Notes: generated from the letters alone by a model not told the origin. A DNA stretch of 64,000 bases from Eshraghiella sp045129695 (GCA_045129695.1 JBGVJZ010000012.1:100855-164854), one strand, 5' to 3'. Counted from the stretch's first letter, positions 45,749 to 54,297 are shown. A program made the numbers and translations.

Positions 45749-45912
45749 CAATTAAATAATATCTGCAATGGCTTTACGGCTGGTTTATTACGTAGCCAGC
45801 TGGGGGCATTGCAACTTTGTACAATTTGGACATGCAACAATGTCCAAAAATGTTTTGCAACAATGTCCAAAAATATTTTGCAATTTTGTCCAAAAAGTGC
45901 TTGCAAAAAACA

Positions 45913-45918
45913 GGCATT
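45913..45918. repeat. Target-site duplication, right copy (GGCATT)
   Basis: Second copy of the 6-bp duplication flanking the IS21 element; the left copy is at 42952-42957. Confidence 0.85.
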
Positions 45919-46292
45919 CTCTGTAACACAACTTTGTTACATTCTTTTGTAAATTCTTCTATATTAAGCCTGATTGGCTGTGCTGTTATATTAAGAATAC
46001 GTATAACTGTATTTGTAAGGTCAGCAGCATACCTTTTATATCGTGCACCTGCTAACTGTGCAATTGAAAAACGCAAGTCAACAGCCGTTCCTCCCTGATA
46101 AGGAATAAAATGTATTGTACATGAGCCTCCATTCATATTGTACTTCATAGAAAAGTTAAGTCCAAATCCTAAAGTATGGTATGGTTCCTGTCTGCATTCC
46201 CGTCTAAACTGCTGATTACCTGCAGCCATAAGATAGGCATTATAAACAGAACATACATCAGCAGCAAAATAATAGCATAAATCTCGTCTCAT
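45913..46292 (-). pseudogene. 5' part of the zinc-ribbon gene interrupted by the IS21 element
   Basis: Encodes the first 127 residues (MRRDLCYYFAADVCSVYNAYLMAAGNQ... to ...VVLQRMP) of a 167-residue protein that ended in a zinc ribbon. The N-terminal domain is not one I recognise; it has an alpha/beta look with SCTIHFIPYQGGTAVDLRF. Translation now runs into the element's right end for about 45 extra residues. It follows the XRE regulator by 22 bases, so regulator, zinc-ribbon gene and hydrolase formed one operon. Confidence 0.8.
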
Positions 46293-46313
46293 CTTAATTA
46301 TCTTCTTAATTTA

Positions 46314-46904
46314 TTATAAGCGTGCACACATTACTGCAAGCATATAATAATAGTCTTTTCCCTCTAAAGTATATATTATAGCAACCTGTTTGTCACCATA
46401 ATATACGTCACGATATTCATAATCCTCCTCTGAGCAGATATATCCATACCACTTTTTCCTGACAGGCTTAAAATTGGCAATTTCCTCATATTCTTGCCCC
46501 TCATCCCATGAATAATAATAAATATCATAATCATCCGTATGTATACAATGCTCATCCATCCAATCCTGCCCCGCCGCCATTTTGGAAGTAAAACCATAGT
46601 TTTCTGACATAATTCCAATGTATAATGCCACTATTACTGCCACAAATGTAATAAACACTGTGATAAGTCTGTGAATTGTTATATTCTTCTCTACAACCAG
46701 AAGTTCAGGTTCATCTGTTGCAAAATATTCACGTGTTACTCCAAAATAACTGCATAGCAAATCCAATGATTCTTTACTAGGAAGTCCTAATCCATTTTCC
46801 CACTTGGCAACTGCACTTCTGCTTACAAATATTTCTTCTGCCAGCCGATGCTGTGATATTCCACGTTCTTTTCGTAAAATTTTAAGTTTGTCTTTAAATT
46901 CCAT
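46314..46904 (-). CDS. XRE-family regulator with one membrane segment and outer domain
   Basis: 196 residues from ATG at 46904, after AGGAGG. Residues 1-60 form a Cro/CI helix-turn-helix (LKILRKERGISQHRLAEEIFVSRSAVAKWENGLGLPS). One transmembrane helix follows (LITVFITFVAVIVALYIGI, about 83-101), then a Tyr/Asp/Glu-rich domain of about 90 residues, probably outside. This is a one-component membrane sensor layout; the signal is unknown. First gene before the disrupted zinc-ribbon gene. Confidence 0.83.
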   Translation of the reverse strand: MEFKDKLKILRKERGISQHRLAEEIFVSRSAVAKWENGLGLPSKESLDLLCSYFGVTREYFATDEPELLVVEKNITIHRLITVFITFVAVIVALYIGIMSENYGFTSKMAAGQDWMDEHCIHTDDYDIYYYSWDEGQEYEEIANFKPVRKKWYGYICSEEDYEYRDVYYGDKQVAIIYTLEGKDYYYMLAVMCARL

Positions 46905-46937
46905 ATCAATTCCTCCTGTCTCAACCATAACACAAAT

Positions 46938-46952
46938 AATACATTTTGTATT
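46938..46952. promoter_or_regulatory. 15-bp palindrome upstream of the XRE gene
   Basis: AATACA-TTT-TGTATT, a perfect inverted repeat 34 bases before the XRE start codon and overlapping a possible -10 (TATTAT on the minus strand). Candidate autoregulatory operator. Confidence 0.45.
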
Positions 46953-47028
46953 GTTACTTTATCTTTAATGAGACAGATATAAGTGTTACTTTGAATCAAT
47001 TCATCACATTAATGCCGCAATAACACAA

Positions 47029-47057
47029 AAAACCCGCGTTTTAACAACACGGGTTTT
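47029..47057 (-). terminator. Terminator after tRNA-Trp
   Basis: On the minus strand AAAACCCG.GTT pairs with AAC.CGGGTTTT, followed by further Ts, 10 bases past the tRNA. Confidence 0.8.
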
Positions 47058-47066
47058 AACTAATAG

Positions 47067-47139
47067 CAGGGGCAGTAGGATTTGAACCCACGACATTTGG
47101 TTTTGGAGACCAACGCTCTACCAGCTGAACTATACCCCT
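47067..47139 (-). tRNA. trnW: tRNA-Trp (anticodon CCA)
   Basis: On the minus strand, acceptor arms AGGGGTA and TGCCCCT pair, the D-arm has AGCTGGTAGAGC, the anticodon stem is TTGGT/ACCAA around CTCCAAA (anticodon CCA), and the T-arm has GTGGGTTCAAATCCTAC. G is the discriminator base. 73 bases; the 3' CCA is not encoded. Confidence 0.97.
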
Positions 47140-47143
47140 ATTT

Positions 47144-47173
47144 AATATCGACGGTCTCGAAACCGCCGATATT
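47144..47173 (-). terminator. Hairpin between the chemoreceptor-like gene and tRNA-Trp
   Basis: AATATCG.CGGT pairs with ACCG.CGATATT around a 6-base loop. No T-run follows, so termination is uncertain; it may instead separate the two transcripts by processing. Confidence 0.45.
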
Positions 47174-47215
47174 ATTTATACCACATGACAACAATAATTG
47201 CAAGTATAAATTTTA

Positions 47216-47860
47216 TTAATCTGAATATTTATCAAGAGCTGCCTTTGCACTGTCAGTAATATCCCTCTGATATGCAATTTCATGCTCCATACCTCTTGAT
47301 TCATCATTAGCAACCTTTGCAGCCTCAAGCACTTTATTAAGAAGCTCACTAATCTCTGAAGCCTTATCATGCTGCTTAACTGACATCTTATGAATGTCAT
47401 TCATAGAGTCAACCATTGTCTCAACAAATCCCTGTACTTCGCGAACTGTATCTGAAATATCCTTTGAAGACTTGGTAGACTGTGCAGCCAGCTCTCCTAC
47501 CTGCTTGGCAACTACTGCGAAACCTCTTCCCTGCTCACCTGCTCTTGCAGCTTCAATTGAAGCATTAAGTGAAAGCATATTGGTCTTCGCTGCAATCTTG
47601 GAAATTGACGTTGCAAAATCTTCGATTAATTTAGAAAGCTGTTCAAGCTGTTTAATATTCTGTGTAGACTGCTCTACCAGCTGATTCAGGTCATTAATCT
47701 GACTTACCACCGCTTCAATATTTGTGATACCTTCCTTCACAAGATTGAGTGATGTGTCTGATGAATTAATCACGTCAAAGGCATGTTTCTCAACTTTTAA
47801 CTGTGATTCATCAAGGTTTCCAATGATTTCTGTCATTTGGTTAATAAAACGTTCTTCCAT
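47216..47860 (-). CDS. Soluble methyl-accepting chemotaxis protein (signalling domain only)
   Basis: 214 residues. No transmembrane helix and no recognised sensory domain. Long helices flank the MCP hairpin tip (TNMLSLNASIEAARAGE near residue 95, then QGRGFAVVAKQVGELA), which contacts CheA and CheW. Coiled coil on both sides; about 60 residues before the hairpin could be a very small input part. GGAGG ribosome site. Lies between radA and tRNA-Trp; no other chemotaxis gene is near. Confidence 0.87.
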   Translation of the reverse strand: MEERFINQMTEIIGNLDESQLKVEKHAFDVINSSDTSLNLVKEGITNIEAVVSQINDLNQLVEQSTQNIKQLEQLSKLIEDFATSISKIAAKTNMLSLNASIEAARAGEQGRGFAVVAKQVGELAAQSTKSSKDISDTVREVQGFVETMVDSMNDIHKMSVKQHDKASEISELLNKVLEAAKVANDESRGMEHEIAYQRDITDSAKAALDKYSD

Positions 47861-47874
47861 GTATGTATCCTCCT

Positions 47875-49227
47875 CTATCTATTACATAGTTCTGAAACGG
47901 ATTGTATTCCGGTTAATTTAATTCGTTTCTCTTCTCCTACGGATTTGAGACATGCATAAGGCAAAATACATTCTTCAAATCCTAATTTAACTGCTTCTGC
48001 AACTCTCTGTTTAGCCTGACTTACAGCCCTTACTTCTCCGGCAAGTCCAACTTCGCCAAATACAATCGTCTTCTCTCCAATCGGCGTATTTCTAAAACTT
48101 GAAATAATTGCCATTACCATGCCAAGGTCCAAAGCAGGTTCATTAACCTTAAGTCCTCCGGCAATATTCAGATAAGCATCGCATCCGGATAACTGCATCC
48201 CCATCTTCTTCTCCAGCACTGCCATAAGAAGATTCATTCTGTTATAATCAGCTCCAGCTGCTGTTCTTCTCGGGAGTCCAAAATTAGTATGACACACTAA
48301 TGCCTGAATTTCAACAAGAATCGGCCTCGTTCCTTCCATAAGACATGCAACAACTGAACCGGCTGCCCCCTTAGGTCTTCCACTGAGCATATATTCAGAT
48401 GGATTAAGTACCTCCCTGAGACCTTCCTGACACATCTCAAACACACCGATTTCATTCGTCGCACCAAAACGATTCTTAACGGCCCGTATTATACGATAGG
48501 ACTCGCTACGCTCTCCCTCAAAATAAAGTACCGTATCAACCATATGCTCCAGCACTCTCGGACCTGCAACAACACCCTCTTTGGTCACATGCCCTACAAT
48601 AAAAACCGTAATTCCAAGACCCTTTGCAATCTGCATAAGAATATTGGTAGATTCCCTTACCTGTCCTACACTTCCCGGTGCAGAATCAGAAGACTCACAA
48701 AACATTGTCTGTATTGAATCAATAACAACCATATCCGGATTAATTGTCCGGATGCCCTCATCAATAACAGAAAGATTGGTCTCACACAGCAGATAAAAAT
48801 TCTCAGTCATGACACCGATACGGTCAGCACGCATCTTAATCTGCCTCAGGGACTCTTCACCCGATATGTATAAAACCTTCCTTCCTGATGCAATATTCCT
48901 GCATACCTGAAGTAAAATAGTGGATTTGCCGATTCCCGGGTCACCACCCACTAAGACCATGGAGCCCGCAACGATTCCACCACCGAGCACCCTGTCCAGT
49001 TCACTAAATCCGCTGGTATATCTGTCCTCTCTGGATGTATCAACCGCTGACAGCTTAACAGGTAAATTGTCACTCCTCTGAACCCGAATAGTGCTGCTGT
49101 TCTTCTTTGCAACCATTTCCTCTACAAAAGAGTTCCATTGCTTACAGCCCGGGCACTGCCCCATCCATTTGGCAGATTCATATCCGCATTCCTTACAAAA
49201 GAATGCGGTATTTCTAGCCTTTGCCAT
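47875..49227 (-). CDS. radA: DNA repair protein RadA
   Basis: 450 residues from ATG at 49227, after GAGAGGA; a longer in-frame start is rejected. N-terminal zinc finger (CKECGYESAKWMGQCPGC), RecA-like ATPase with GGDPGIGKSTILLQ near residue 90, the RadA motif KNRFGATNEIG near 245 and a C-terminal Lon-protease-like domain (no active Ser-Lys expected). Helps branch migration in recombination. Confidence 0.97.
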   Translation of the reverse strand: MAKARNTAFFCKECGYESAKWMGQCPGCKQWNSFVEEMVAKKNSSTIRVQRSDNLPVKLSAVDTSREDRYTSGFSELDRVLGGGIVAGSMVLVGGDPGIGKSTILLQVCRNIASGRKVLYISGEESLRQIKMRADRIGVMTENFYLLCETNLSVIDEGIRTINPDMVVIDSIQTMFCESSDSAPGSVGQVRESTNILMQIAKGLGITVFIVGHVTKEGVVAGPRVLEHMVDTVLYFEGERSESYRIIRAVKNRFGATNEIGVFEMCQEGLREVLNPSEYMLSGRPKGAAGSVVACLMEGTRPILVEIQALVCHTNFGLPRRTAAGADYNRMNLLMAVLEKKMGMQLSGCDAYLNIAGGLKVNEPALDLGMVMAIISSFRNTPIGEKTIVFGEVGLAGEVRAVSQAKQRVAEAVKLGFEECILPYACLKSVGEEKRIKLTGIQSVSELCNR

Positions 49228-49277
49228 ATAATCCTCTCTTAAATAACAACACAACCGTGATTACACAGTCCGAAAAA

Positions 49278-49688
49278 TTACATCTTAACGATTTTAATAT
49301 CTGCCGCTGAATCTGCAAGCTCAACACTGACACTAAGCTTACCACTGATATTGGTCTTCATGCTTCCGATTGTAACATCATTAACATATACCTTATACTC
49401 TGTAGCAGGCTCAAGCTCTAGTGTAATCTGTGAATCCTTATCACTCTCAACATTTAATGAAACAACACCATTATCCATCTTATAATTATGGACAGTTGTT
49501 CCCGGTACTGACTCATATACAAACATACCATTACGCTCTAACTTGGTAATCTCGTTATAAGTCTTGACCTTGTAAATATCTCCGTTGTACTCTACGTTGT
49601 CCAGTTTAGTCTTGGTATCCAGTAAATGATTACCGAAACTTATTGTTCCGTCATCTTCAATACGGATTAACCCTTCAATAACAGCCAT
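49278..49688 (-). CDS. Conserved hypothetical, beta-rich protein
   Basis: 136 residues, no signal peptide, predicted mostly beta: an N-terminal part (IRIEDDGTISFGNHLLDTKTKLDNVEYNGDIYKVKTYNE) and a C-terminal Ig-like part with ELEPATEYKVYVNDV. CAGGAGG ribosome site indicates a real gene. Between radA and clpC. I do not recognise the family with confidence. Confidence 0.65.
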   Translation of the reverse strand: MAVIEGLIRIEDDGTISFGNHLLDTKTKLDNVEYNGDIYKVKTYNEITKLERNGMFVYESVPGTTVHNYKMDNGVVSLNVESDKDSQITLELEPATEYKVYVNDVTIGSMKTNISGKLSVSVELADSAADIKIVKM

Positions 49689-49767
49689 TTCCGTTCCTCC
49701 TGTTTTTCAAAAATCGAAAAAGTATTTTGTGTAATAATTATAATATATTTTGTATTTTATTGCTACA

Positions 49768-52206
49768 TCAATTTGTAGAAAAAACAAGTTTTTTATCTTC
49801 ACAGCTTACATGAACCATGTTGCCTGGTTTTATTTTACCCTCAAGTATCTCTTCTGCCAGTCTGTCCTCAATCTTATTCTGAATCGCACGCTTTAATGGT
49901 CTCGCACCGTATTTTTCATCAAATCCTTCTGAAACTATATACTCCTTCGCTTCATCTGAAAGCTCCAGTGCAAGTCCAAGCTGTTCTCCAAGTCTTTTAT
50001 TGATAGCTTTGAGCATAATATTAAGTATCTGGAGTGTTTCATTTCTTCCAAGCATATGGAATACGATCATCTCGTCAATTCGGTTAATAAATTCCGGCTT
50101 AAACAGACGTTTAACCTCATCCATAACCTTGCTTTTCATATTCTGATAATCACGGTCAGGATCTGCTGAGACATTAAAGCCAAGATTCTTAGGCGAAACG
50201 ATATTCTCAGCTCCGGCATTGCTGGTCATGATAATTATTGTATTTTTAAAATCGATTCTGCGTCCGGTTGAATCAGTAACCATACCATCATCAAGAATCT
50301 GCAGCAGGATATTAAAAACATCCGGATGTGCCTTCTCTATTTCATCAAAAAGAATTACTGAATATGGATTTCTGCGTACCTTCTCACTTAACTGCCCACC
50401 TTCCTCATAGCCGACATATCCAGGAGGAGAACCTATCATCTTGGAAACACTGTGTTTCTCCATATATTCTGACATATCAACTCTGATAAGTGAATTTTCG
50501 TTACCAAACAGTGCATCCGCAAGTGTTTTGGACAATTCTGTCTTGCCGACACCGGTTGGGCCAAGAAACAGAAATGATCCTATCGGACGTTTTGGATCCT
50601 TAAGTCCTACTCTTCCTCTTCTAATAGCCCTTGCAACAGCCGTTACCGCTTCATCCTGTCCTACAACTCTTTCATGCAGTGTCTCTTCAAGCTTAATCAG
50701 TTTTTCCGATTCCTCCATTGCAAGCTTTTTAACAGGAATTTTGGTCCAATCCGATACAACTGCCGCGATTTCCTCCTCACCCACAGTGAGATTTCTGTTC
50801 TCCTTGGATTTCTGCCATTTTGCCTGAAGTTTTTCCAGTTTTTCAAGCTTTTTGTCCCTCTTAGTCTTAATTTCTCCGGCTTTTTCATATGCCTCCGACT
50901 TAATTGCTTCTTCCTTGGCAAGCTCAAGTTTCTCTATTTCTTCCTCAAGAAGTGCAATTTCCTCAGGCTTTACATAGGTGCCAAGTCTTGTTTTGGAAGC
51001 AGCCTCGTCAATAAGATCAATGGCTTTGTCCGGCAGAAACCTGTCATTAATATATCTTTTGGAAAGCTTAACAGCACTTACAAGTGCATCATCCCTGATT
51101 GTAACAGAATGATGTTCTTCATAAGCATTTCTTAGCCCTTTAAGTATTTCAACTGCCTCTTCCTCAGATGGCTCATCCACAGTAACAGGCTGGAATCGTC
51201 TCTCCAATGCTGCATCCTTCTCAATATATTTACGATATTCATTGATTGTGGTTGCACCAATTATCTGTACCTCTCCCCTTGCAAGTGAAGGCTTAAGAAT
51301 ATTGGAGGCATCAATAGCGCCTTCCGCACCGCCTGCTCCTATAATCGTATGCAGTTCATCAATAAACAGAATAACATTACCTGAACTTCTTACTTCCGAT
51401 ATTACTCTTTTAATTCTCTCTTCGAATTCCCCTCTGTATTTAGAACCTGCTATCATTCCTGAAAGATCAAGAGTAATCAGTCGCTTATCCTTGATTGTAT
51501 CAGGTACATTGCCCTCTACGATTTTGATTGCAAGACCTTCAACAATTGCAGTTTTACCTACACCCGGCTCTCCGACAAGGCAAGGGTTATTCTTAGTTCT
51601 TCTGCTGCTAATCTGAATTACCCTCTGAATCTCCTGTTCCCTTCCTATTACAGGATCAAGCTTACCTTCAGCAGCAAGCTTTGTCAGATCCCTGCTATAC
51701 TGGTCAAGCGTCGCTGTCGCCGATTTCTTGCGGTTATTCTTACCCGGCACCTCATCCTTGTACACTGAACTGTCCTGACCCATTGAAATCATAAGATTAA
51801 TATACACCTTCTGCAAATTAATTCCAATGGTTGATAAAAGTCTGGATGCCACACTTTCAGGCTCCTTGATTATCCCAATCAGAATATGCTCACTTCCAAT
51901 AAGATTGGCGCCAAATCGTTTTGCCTCTCTTCTGGCATTTTCAAGAACCTTCGCAGCTCTTGGTGTATAACTGTCAGGTTCTCTTAACCCAACTACACTG
52001 CTGTTAATTACCTGATGAATTATTTCAATTAATTTATCTTCTTCAAGTCCGGCATCAGATAAAATTTCTCCCGCCTGACAATCTTTGGTCCGTATTAATC
52101 CCAGCAGAATATGTTCGCTCCCAATGCTGCCATGACCGAACTCAGTTGCTGCCACTGCTGCATTTTTCAGAACTTCCTCTGCTTTCTTTGTAAATCCACT
52201 CTGCAT
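49768..52206 (-). CDS. clpC: ClpC AAA+ protease/unfoldase subunit
   Basis: 812 residues. Double Clp-N domain (1-145), first AAA+ with GEPGVGKTA near 213, a middle coiled coil with UVR-like EEAIKSEAYEKAGEIKTKRD, second AAA+ with GPTGVGKTELS near 550, and the LGFNVSAD loop used to dock on ClpP. Works with ClpP; substrates are delivered by McsB phospho-arginine marks or MecA. Third and last gene after mcsA and mcsB. AGGAGG ribosome site. Confidence 0.97.
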   Translation of the reverse strand: MQSGFTKKAEEVLKNAAVAATEFGHGSIGSEHILLGLIRTKDCQAGEILSDAGLEEDKLIEIIHQVINSSVVGLREPDSYTPRAAKVLENARREAKRFGANLIGSEHILIGIIKEPESVASRLLSTIGINLQKVYINLMISMGQDSSVYKDEVPGKNNRKKSATATLDQYSRDLTKLAAEGKLDPVIGREQEIQRVIQISSRRTKNNPCLVGEPGVGKTAIVEGLAIKIVEGNVPDTIKDKRLITLDLSGMIAGSKYRGEFEERIKRVISEVRSSGNVILFIDELHTIIGAGGAEGAIDASNILKPSLARGEVQIIGATTINEYRKYIEKDAALERRFQPVTVDEPSEEEAVEILKGLRNAYEEHHSVTIRDDALVSAVKLSKRYINDRFLPDKAIDLIDEAASKTRLGTYVKPEEIALLEEEIEKLELAKEEAIKSEAYEKAGEIKTKRDKKLEKLEKLQAKWQKSKENRNLTVGEEEIAAVVSDWTKIPVKKLAMEESEKLIKLEETLHERVVGQDEAVTAVARAIRRGRVGLKDPKRPIGSFLFLGPTGVGKTELSKTLADALFGNENSLIRVDMSEYMEKHSVSKMIGSPPGYVGYEEGGQLSEKVRRNPYSVILFDEIEKAHPDVFNILLQILDDGMVTDSTGRRIDFKNTIIIMTSNAGAENIVSPKNLGFNVSADPDRDYQNMKSKVMDEVKRLFKPEFINRIDEMIVFHMLGRNETLQILNIMLKAINKRLGEQLGLALELSDEAKEYIVSEGFDEKYGARPLKRAIQNKIEDRLAEEILEGKIKPGNMVHVSCEDKKLVFSTN

Positions 52207-52220
52207 AATTGCCTCCTGTT

Positions 52221-53246
52221 CTATATAATATCAGGACAGTTATTTCTAATATACTGTGCCCTCAAAATATCTGCTTCATCCACAGAAATAGCCTTATTCA
52301 CAGTATTATTAAGTACTGCCGGCTGTATGTCCATAATAATTTTGTTAATGCTGAATCCGCCTGTTTTATCAAAAGTTATTATACCCAGAGAATTGCCTAG
52401 CATTATCTCAGACAATAAAGTCATTGCATCTCTTAAAGGAATCTTTCTGGCATATTTCAAAACACCATAGGACTTGTAAACAGCATCTTCCATCTGTATT
52501 TTGTCCTTCTCATAAAGATATCGTCTCTGCTCTCTCTCCTGACTGATAATTTGTGTAACAATATCATTTAAATCATTCATGATTTCTTTTTCAGTCTGCC
52601 CAAGTGTCTTCTGAGTGGCAATCTGGTATAAATTACCATATCCCACATCATCACCATAAAGAGCCTTAAGCTTCATACCAAAACGGCCAAGTTCAGTACT
52701 GATATGGGATATTCTTTTTGCCTCCGTAAGTCCCGGCAGATGCAATGTATAACCCGCCCTTAGCCCGGTTCCGACATTGGTAGGAAAAGTTGTTTTATAT
52801 CCGTATTTCTCTGAAAATGCATAATCAAAATTAGAATCAATATAATCGTCCACTTCATTGGCGCGCTTAAAGCATGAATCCAGATTCATGCCATTTGCCA
52901 AAGTCTGAATTCTCACATGATCTTCTGCATTAAGCATAACTGCCGTAGATTCATCCTTGGATAAGAGAACAGCCTTGTTACTTCCATTAAGAAGTGCTGA
53001 GGTTATCTGCCTTCTCTCTTTAAGTGATTTTTTCTTCCTTTCGTTGCAGTTACTCATGTAAATGCAGTCATATTCTCCGGGATAATCTGTCTGAAATTTC
53101 TCCGTTACTTCATTGACCATATTGGCAGCAGCTTCCTCAGAAAGTCTGTCAGCAAATACGTAATTGGAAAAATTTCTTGCGAGACGTATCCTGCTTGACA
53201 GGACAACGTCTTCATTAGTACCGGTTTTGTCATACCATTTATTCAT
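52221..53246 (-). CDS. mcsB: Protein-arginine kinase McsB
   Basis: 341 residues. Phosphagen-kinase fold: VVLSSRIRLARNFSNYVF near residue 15, catalytic-loop NVGTGLRAGYTLHLPGL near 175 and GDDVGYGNLYQIATQKTLG. Phosphorylates arginines to mark proteins for ClpCP. Overlaps the mcsA end by 8 bases, consistent with complex formation. Confidence 0.96.
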   Translation of the reverse strand: MNKWYDKTGTNEDVVLSSRIRLARNFSNYVFADRLSEEAAANMVNEVTEKFQTDYPGEYDCIYMSNCNERKKKSLKERRQITSALLNGSNKAVLLSKDESTAVMLNAEDHVRIQTLANGMNLDSCFKRANEVDDYIDSNFDYAFSEKYGYKTTFPTNVGTGLRAGYTLHLPGLTEAKRISHISTELGRFGMKLKALYGDDVGYGNLYQIATQKTLGQTEKEIMNDLNDIVTQIISQEREQRRYLYEKDKIQMEDAVYKSYGVLKYARKIPLRDAMTLLSEIMLGNSLGIITFDKTGGFSINKIIMDIQPAVLNNTVNKAISVDEADILRAQYIRNNCPDII

Positions 53247-53805
53247 TGCTGCCTCCCTTTTCCTTAAGTTCTGTAATTAAATCCCTAAGTCTTGCTGCTT
53301 CCTCAAAGTCCTCAATATATACGGCTTCCTTAAGCTTTTTGGACAGAAAATCTATTTCTTTACGCAAATCCTTTTCCCGGTCAGCTGCCGTTTCACTGAC
53401 TTTATCATCAGCCCGCTCCCTGTTATACAACATTGGACGTTTTCCCAAATGGGTGTCACTTCCCTGCAGTTTCTTAATCTTGTCTGCAATAAGCGGTCCA
53501 AACACATCATAACAATCCGGGCATCCGAAGCTGGAATTCTTCACAAACTGACCATATGTCATCCTGCAAGTCGGACACTGGACATTTCCGGCAGGATCTG
53601 CCTCTTTCTCTCCTGTAAACAGCTGACTACCAAGTATTCCTGACAAGAGCTTACCAAACTGGTCATTATCAAAAACACTTGAATAATAGCTTATATCTGT
53701 ATTAGCGGCACACTCACCACAGAGATGATGTTCATTCTTAACACCATTTACAACCTCTGTATAATGAAAAGTTGCCTGATTCTTCCTGCATTTCTCACAC
53801 AGCAT
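53239..53805 (-). CDS. mcsA: McsA, zinc-finger activator of McsB
   Basis: 188 residues. Two zinc-binding CxxC pairs (CEKCRKNQ..LCGECAA; CPTCRMTY..GCPDCYD) and a C-terminal UVR motif (EAVYIEDFEEAARLRDLITELK). Activates McsB. Starts 19 bases after the GntR gene stop. Confidence 0.95.
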   Translation of the reverse strand: MLCEKCRKNQATFHYTEVVNGVKNEHHLCGECAANTDISYYSSVFDNDQFGKLLSGILGSQLFTGEKEADPAGNVQCPTCRMTYGQFVKNSSFGCPDCYDVFGPLIADKIKKLQGSDTHLGKRPMLYNRERADDKVSETAADREKDLRKEIDFLSKKLKEAVYIEDFEEAARLRDLITELKEKGGSNE

Positions 53806-53823
53806 AGTATATCCTCCTATATA

Positions 53824-54195
53824 TTACGCATTAAATTCTTCTATTATATCATCCACTAACAGGTGTATTTCTTCAGTTGATACATTTCTGCACAAAGCTC
53901 TTGCTATAACAACACGAAGAGACTCCGACAGTTCATTCAATGCCGCAAGCTTATTCATATCAACCGCAATTACGGCACCATGCCGCCTGTCAAGCTTAAT
54001 ATAACCCTGTTCGCGAAGAACAGTGTATGCTTTATTTACGGTATGCATGTTAATACCAATTGTGTCAGCCAGTTGTCTTACAGAAGGAAGCGAATCACCC
54101 TCCTTAATCTGCTCCGTAGCTATTTGAAAAATAATCTGATTACACAGTTGTAAATAAATTGCCTCATTACTGTTAAAGTCTATTGTAATATACAT
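53824..54195 (-). CDS. GntR-family (YtrA-type) regulator heading the clpC operon
   Basis: 123 residues. Winged helix AIYLQLCNQIIFQIATEQIKEGDSLPSVRQLADTIGINMHTVNKAYTVLREQGYI and a short C-terminal dimer part (about 40 residues). In most Firmicutes this position holds ctsR, the clpC operon repressor; no CtsR-like protein is here. An inverted repeat over its own promoter fits autoregulation and control of mcsA-mcsB-clpC (inference). Confidence 0.85.
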   Translation of the reverse strand: MYITIDFNSNEAIYLQLCNQIIFQIATEQIKEGDSLPSVRQLADTIGINMHTVNKAYTVLREQGYIKLDRRHGAVIAVDMNKLAALNELSESLRVVIARALCRNVSTEEIHLLVDDIIEEFNA

Positions 54196-54209
54196 TACAT
54201 CACCTCTTC

Positions 54210-54230
54210 TGTTATACAGCCACTATAACA
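54210..54230. promoter_or_regulatory. Operator-like inverted repeat of the GntR-clpC operon
   Basis: TGTTATA-N7-TATAACA, a perfect 7+7 inverted repeat that overlaps the -10 box. No CtsR heptads or CIRCE element seen nearby. Confidence 0.7.
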
Positions 54231-54250
54231 AAAAATTGTAGGAAAAGCAA
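54222..54250 (-). promoter_or_regulatory. Promoter of the GntR-mcsA-mcsB-clpC operon
   Basis: On the minus strand TTGCTT (54245-54250), 17-base spacer, TATAGT (54222-54227). Its -35 lies inside the terminator of the upstream cohesin gene. Confidence 0.65.
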
Positions 54251-54269
54251 TATTTTGCTTTCCTACAAT
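54235..54269 (-). terminator. Terminator of the cohesin/glucosaminidase operon
   Basis: ATTGTAGGAAA.GCAA pairs with TTGCTTTTCCTACAAT around AATA, followed by TTTTTT on the minus strand. Confidence 0.85.
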
Positions 54270-54297
54270 CATAATATTTCTATAAATTATTTATTCT

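Larger units (their letters stand above)
42958..45912 (+). mobile_element. Complete IS21-family insertion sequence, 2955 bp
   Basis: Bounded by TG...CA ends (TGTTTGTTGTAA left; TTGCAAAAAACA right) and a 6-bp target duplication. Carries overlapping istA, istB and a third small gene. Each end has five TTGCAA-type repeats spaced exactly 23 bp apart and in inverted orientation to the other end: left copies end at 42969, 42992, 43015, 43038 and 43061; right copies start at 45809, 45832, 45855, 45878 and 45901. Such multiple terminal repeats are an IS21 hallmark. All frames are open, so the element may be active. Confidence 0.93.

Noticed and set aside
45774..46292. A 172-residue protein running from 46292 into the IS21 right end
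   Set aside because: The last about 45 residues are element-derived; joining across the insertion gives the natural product.
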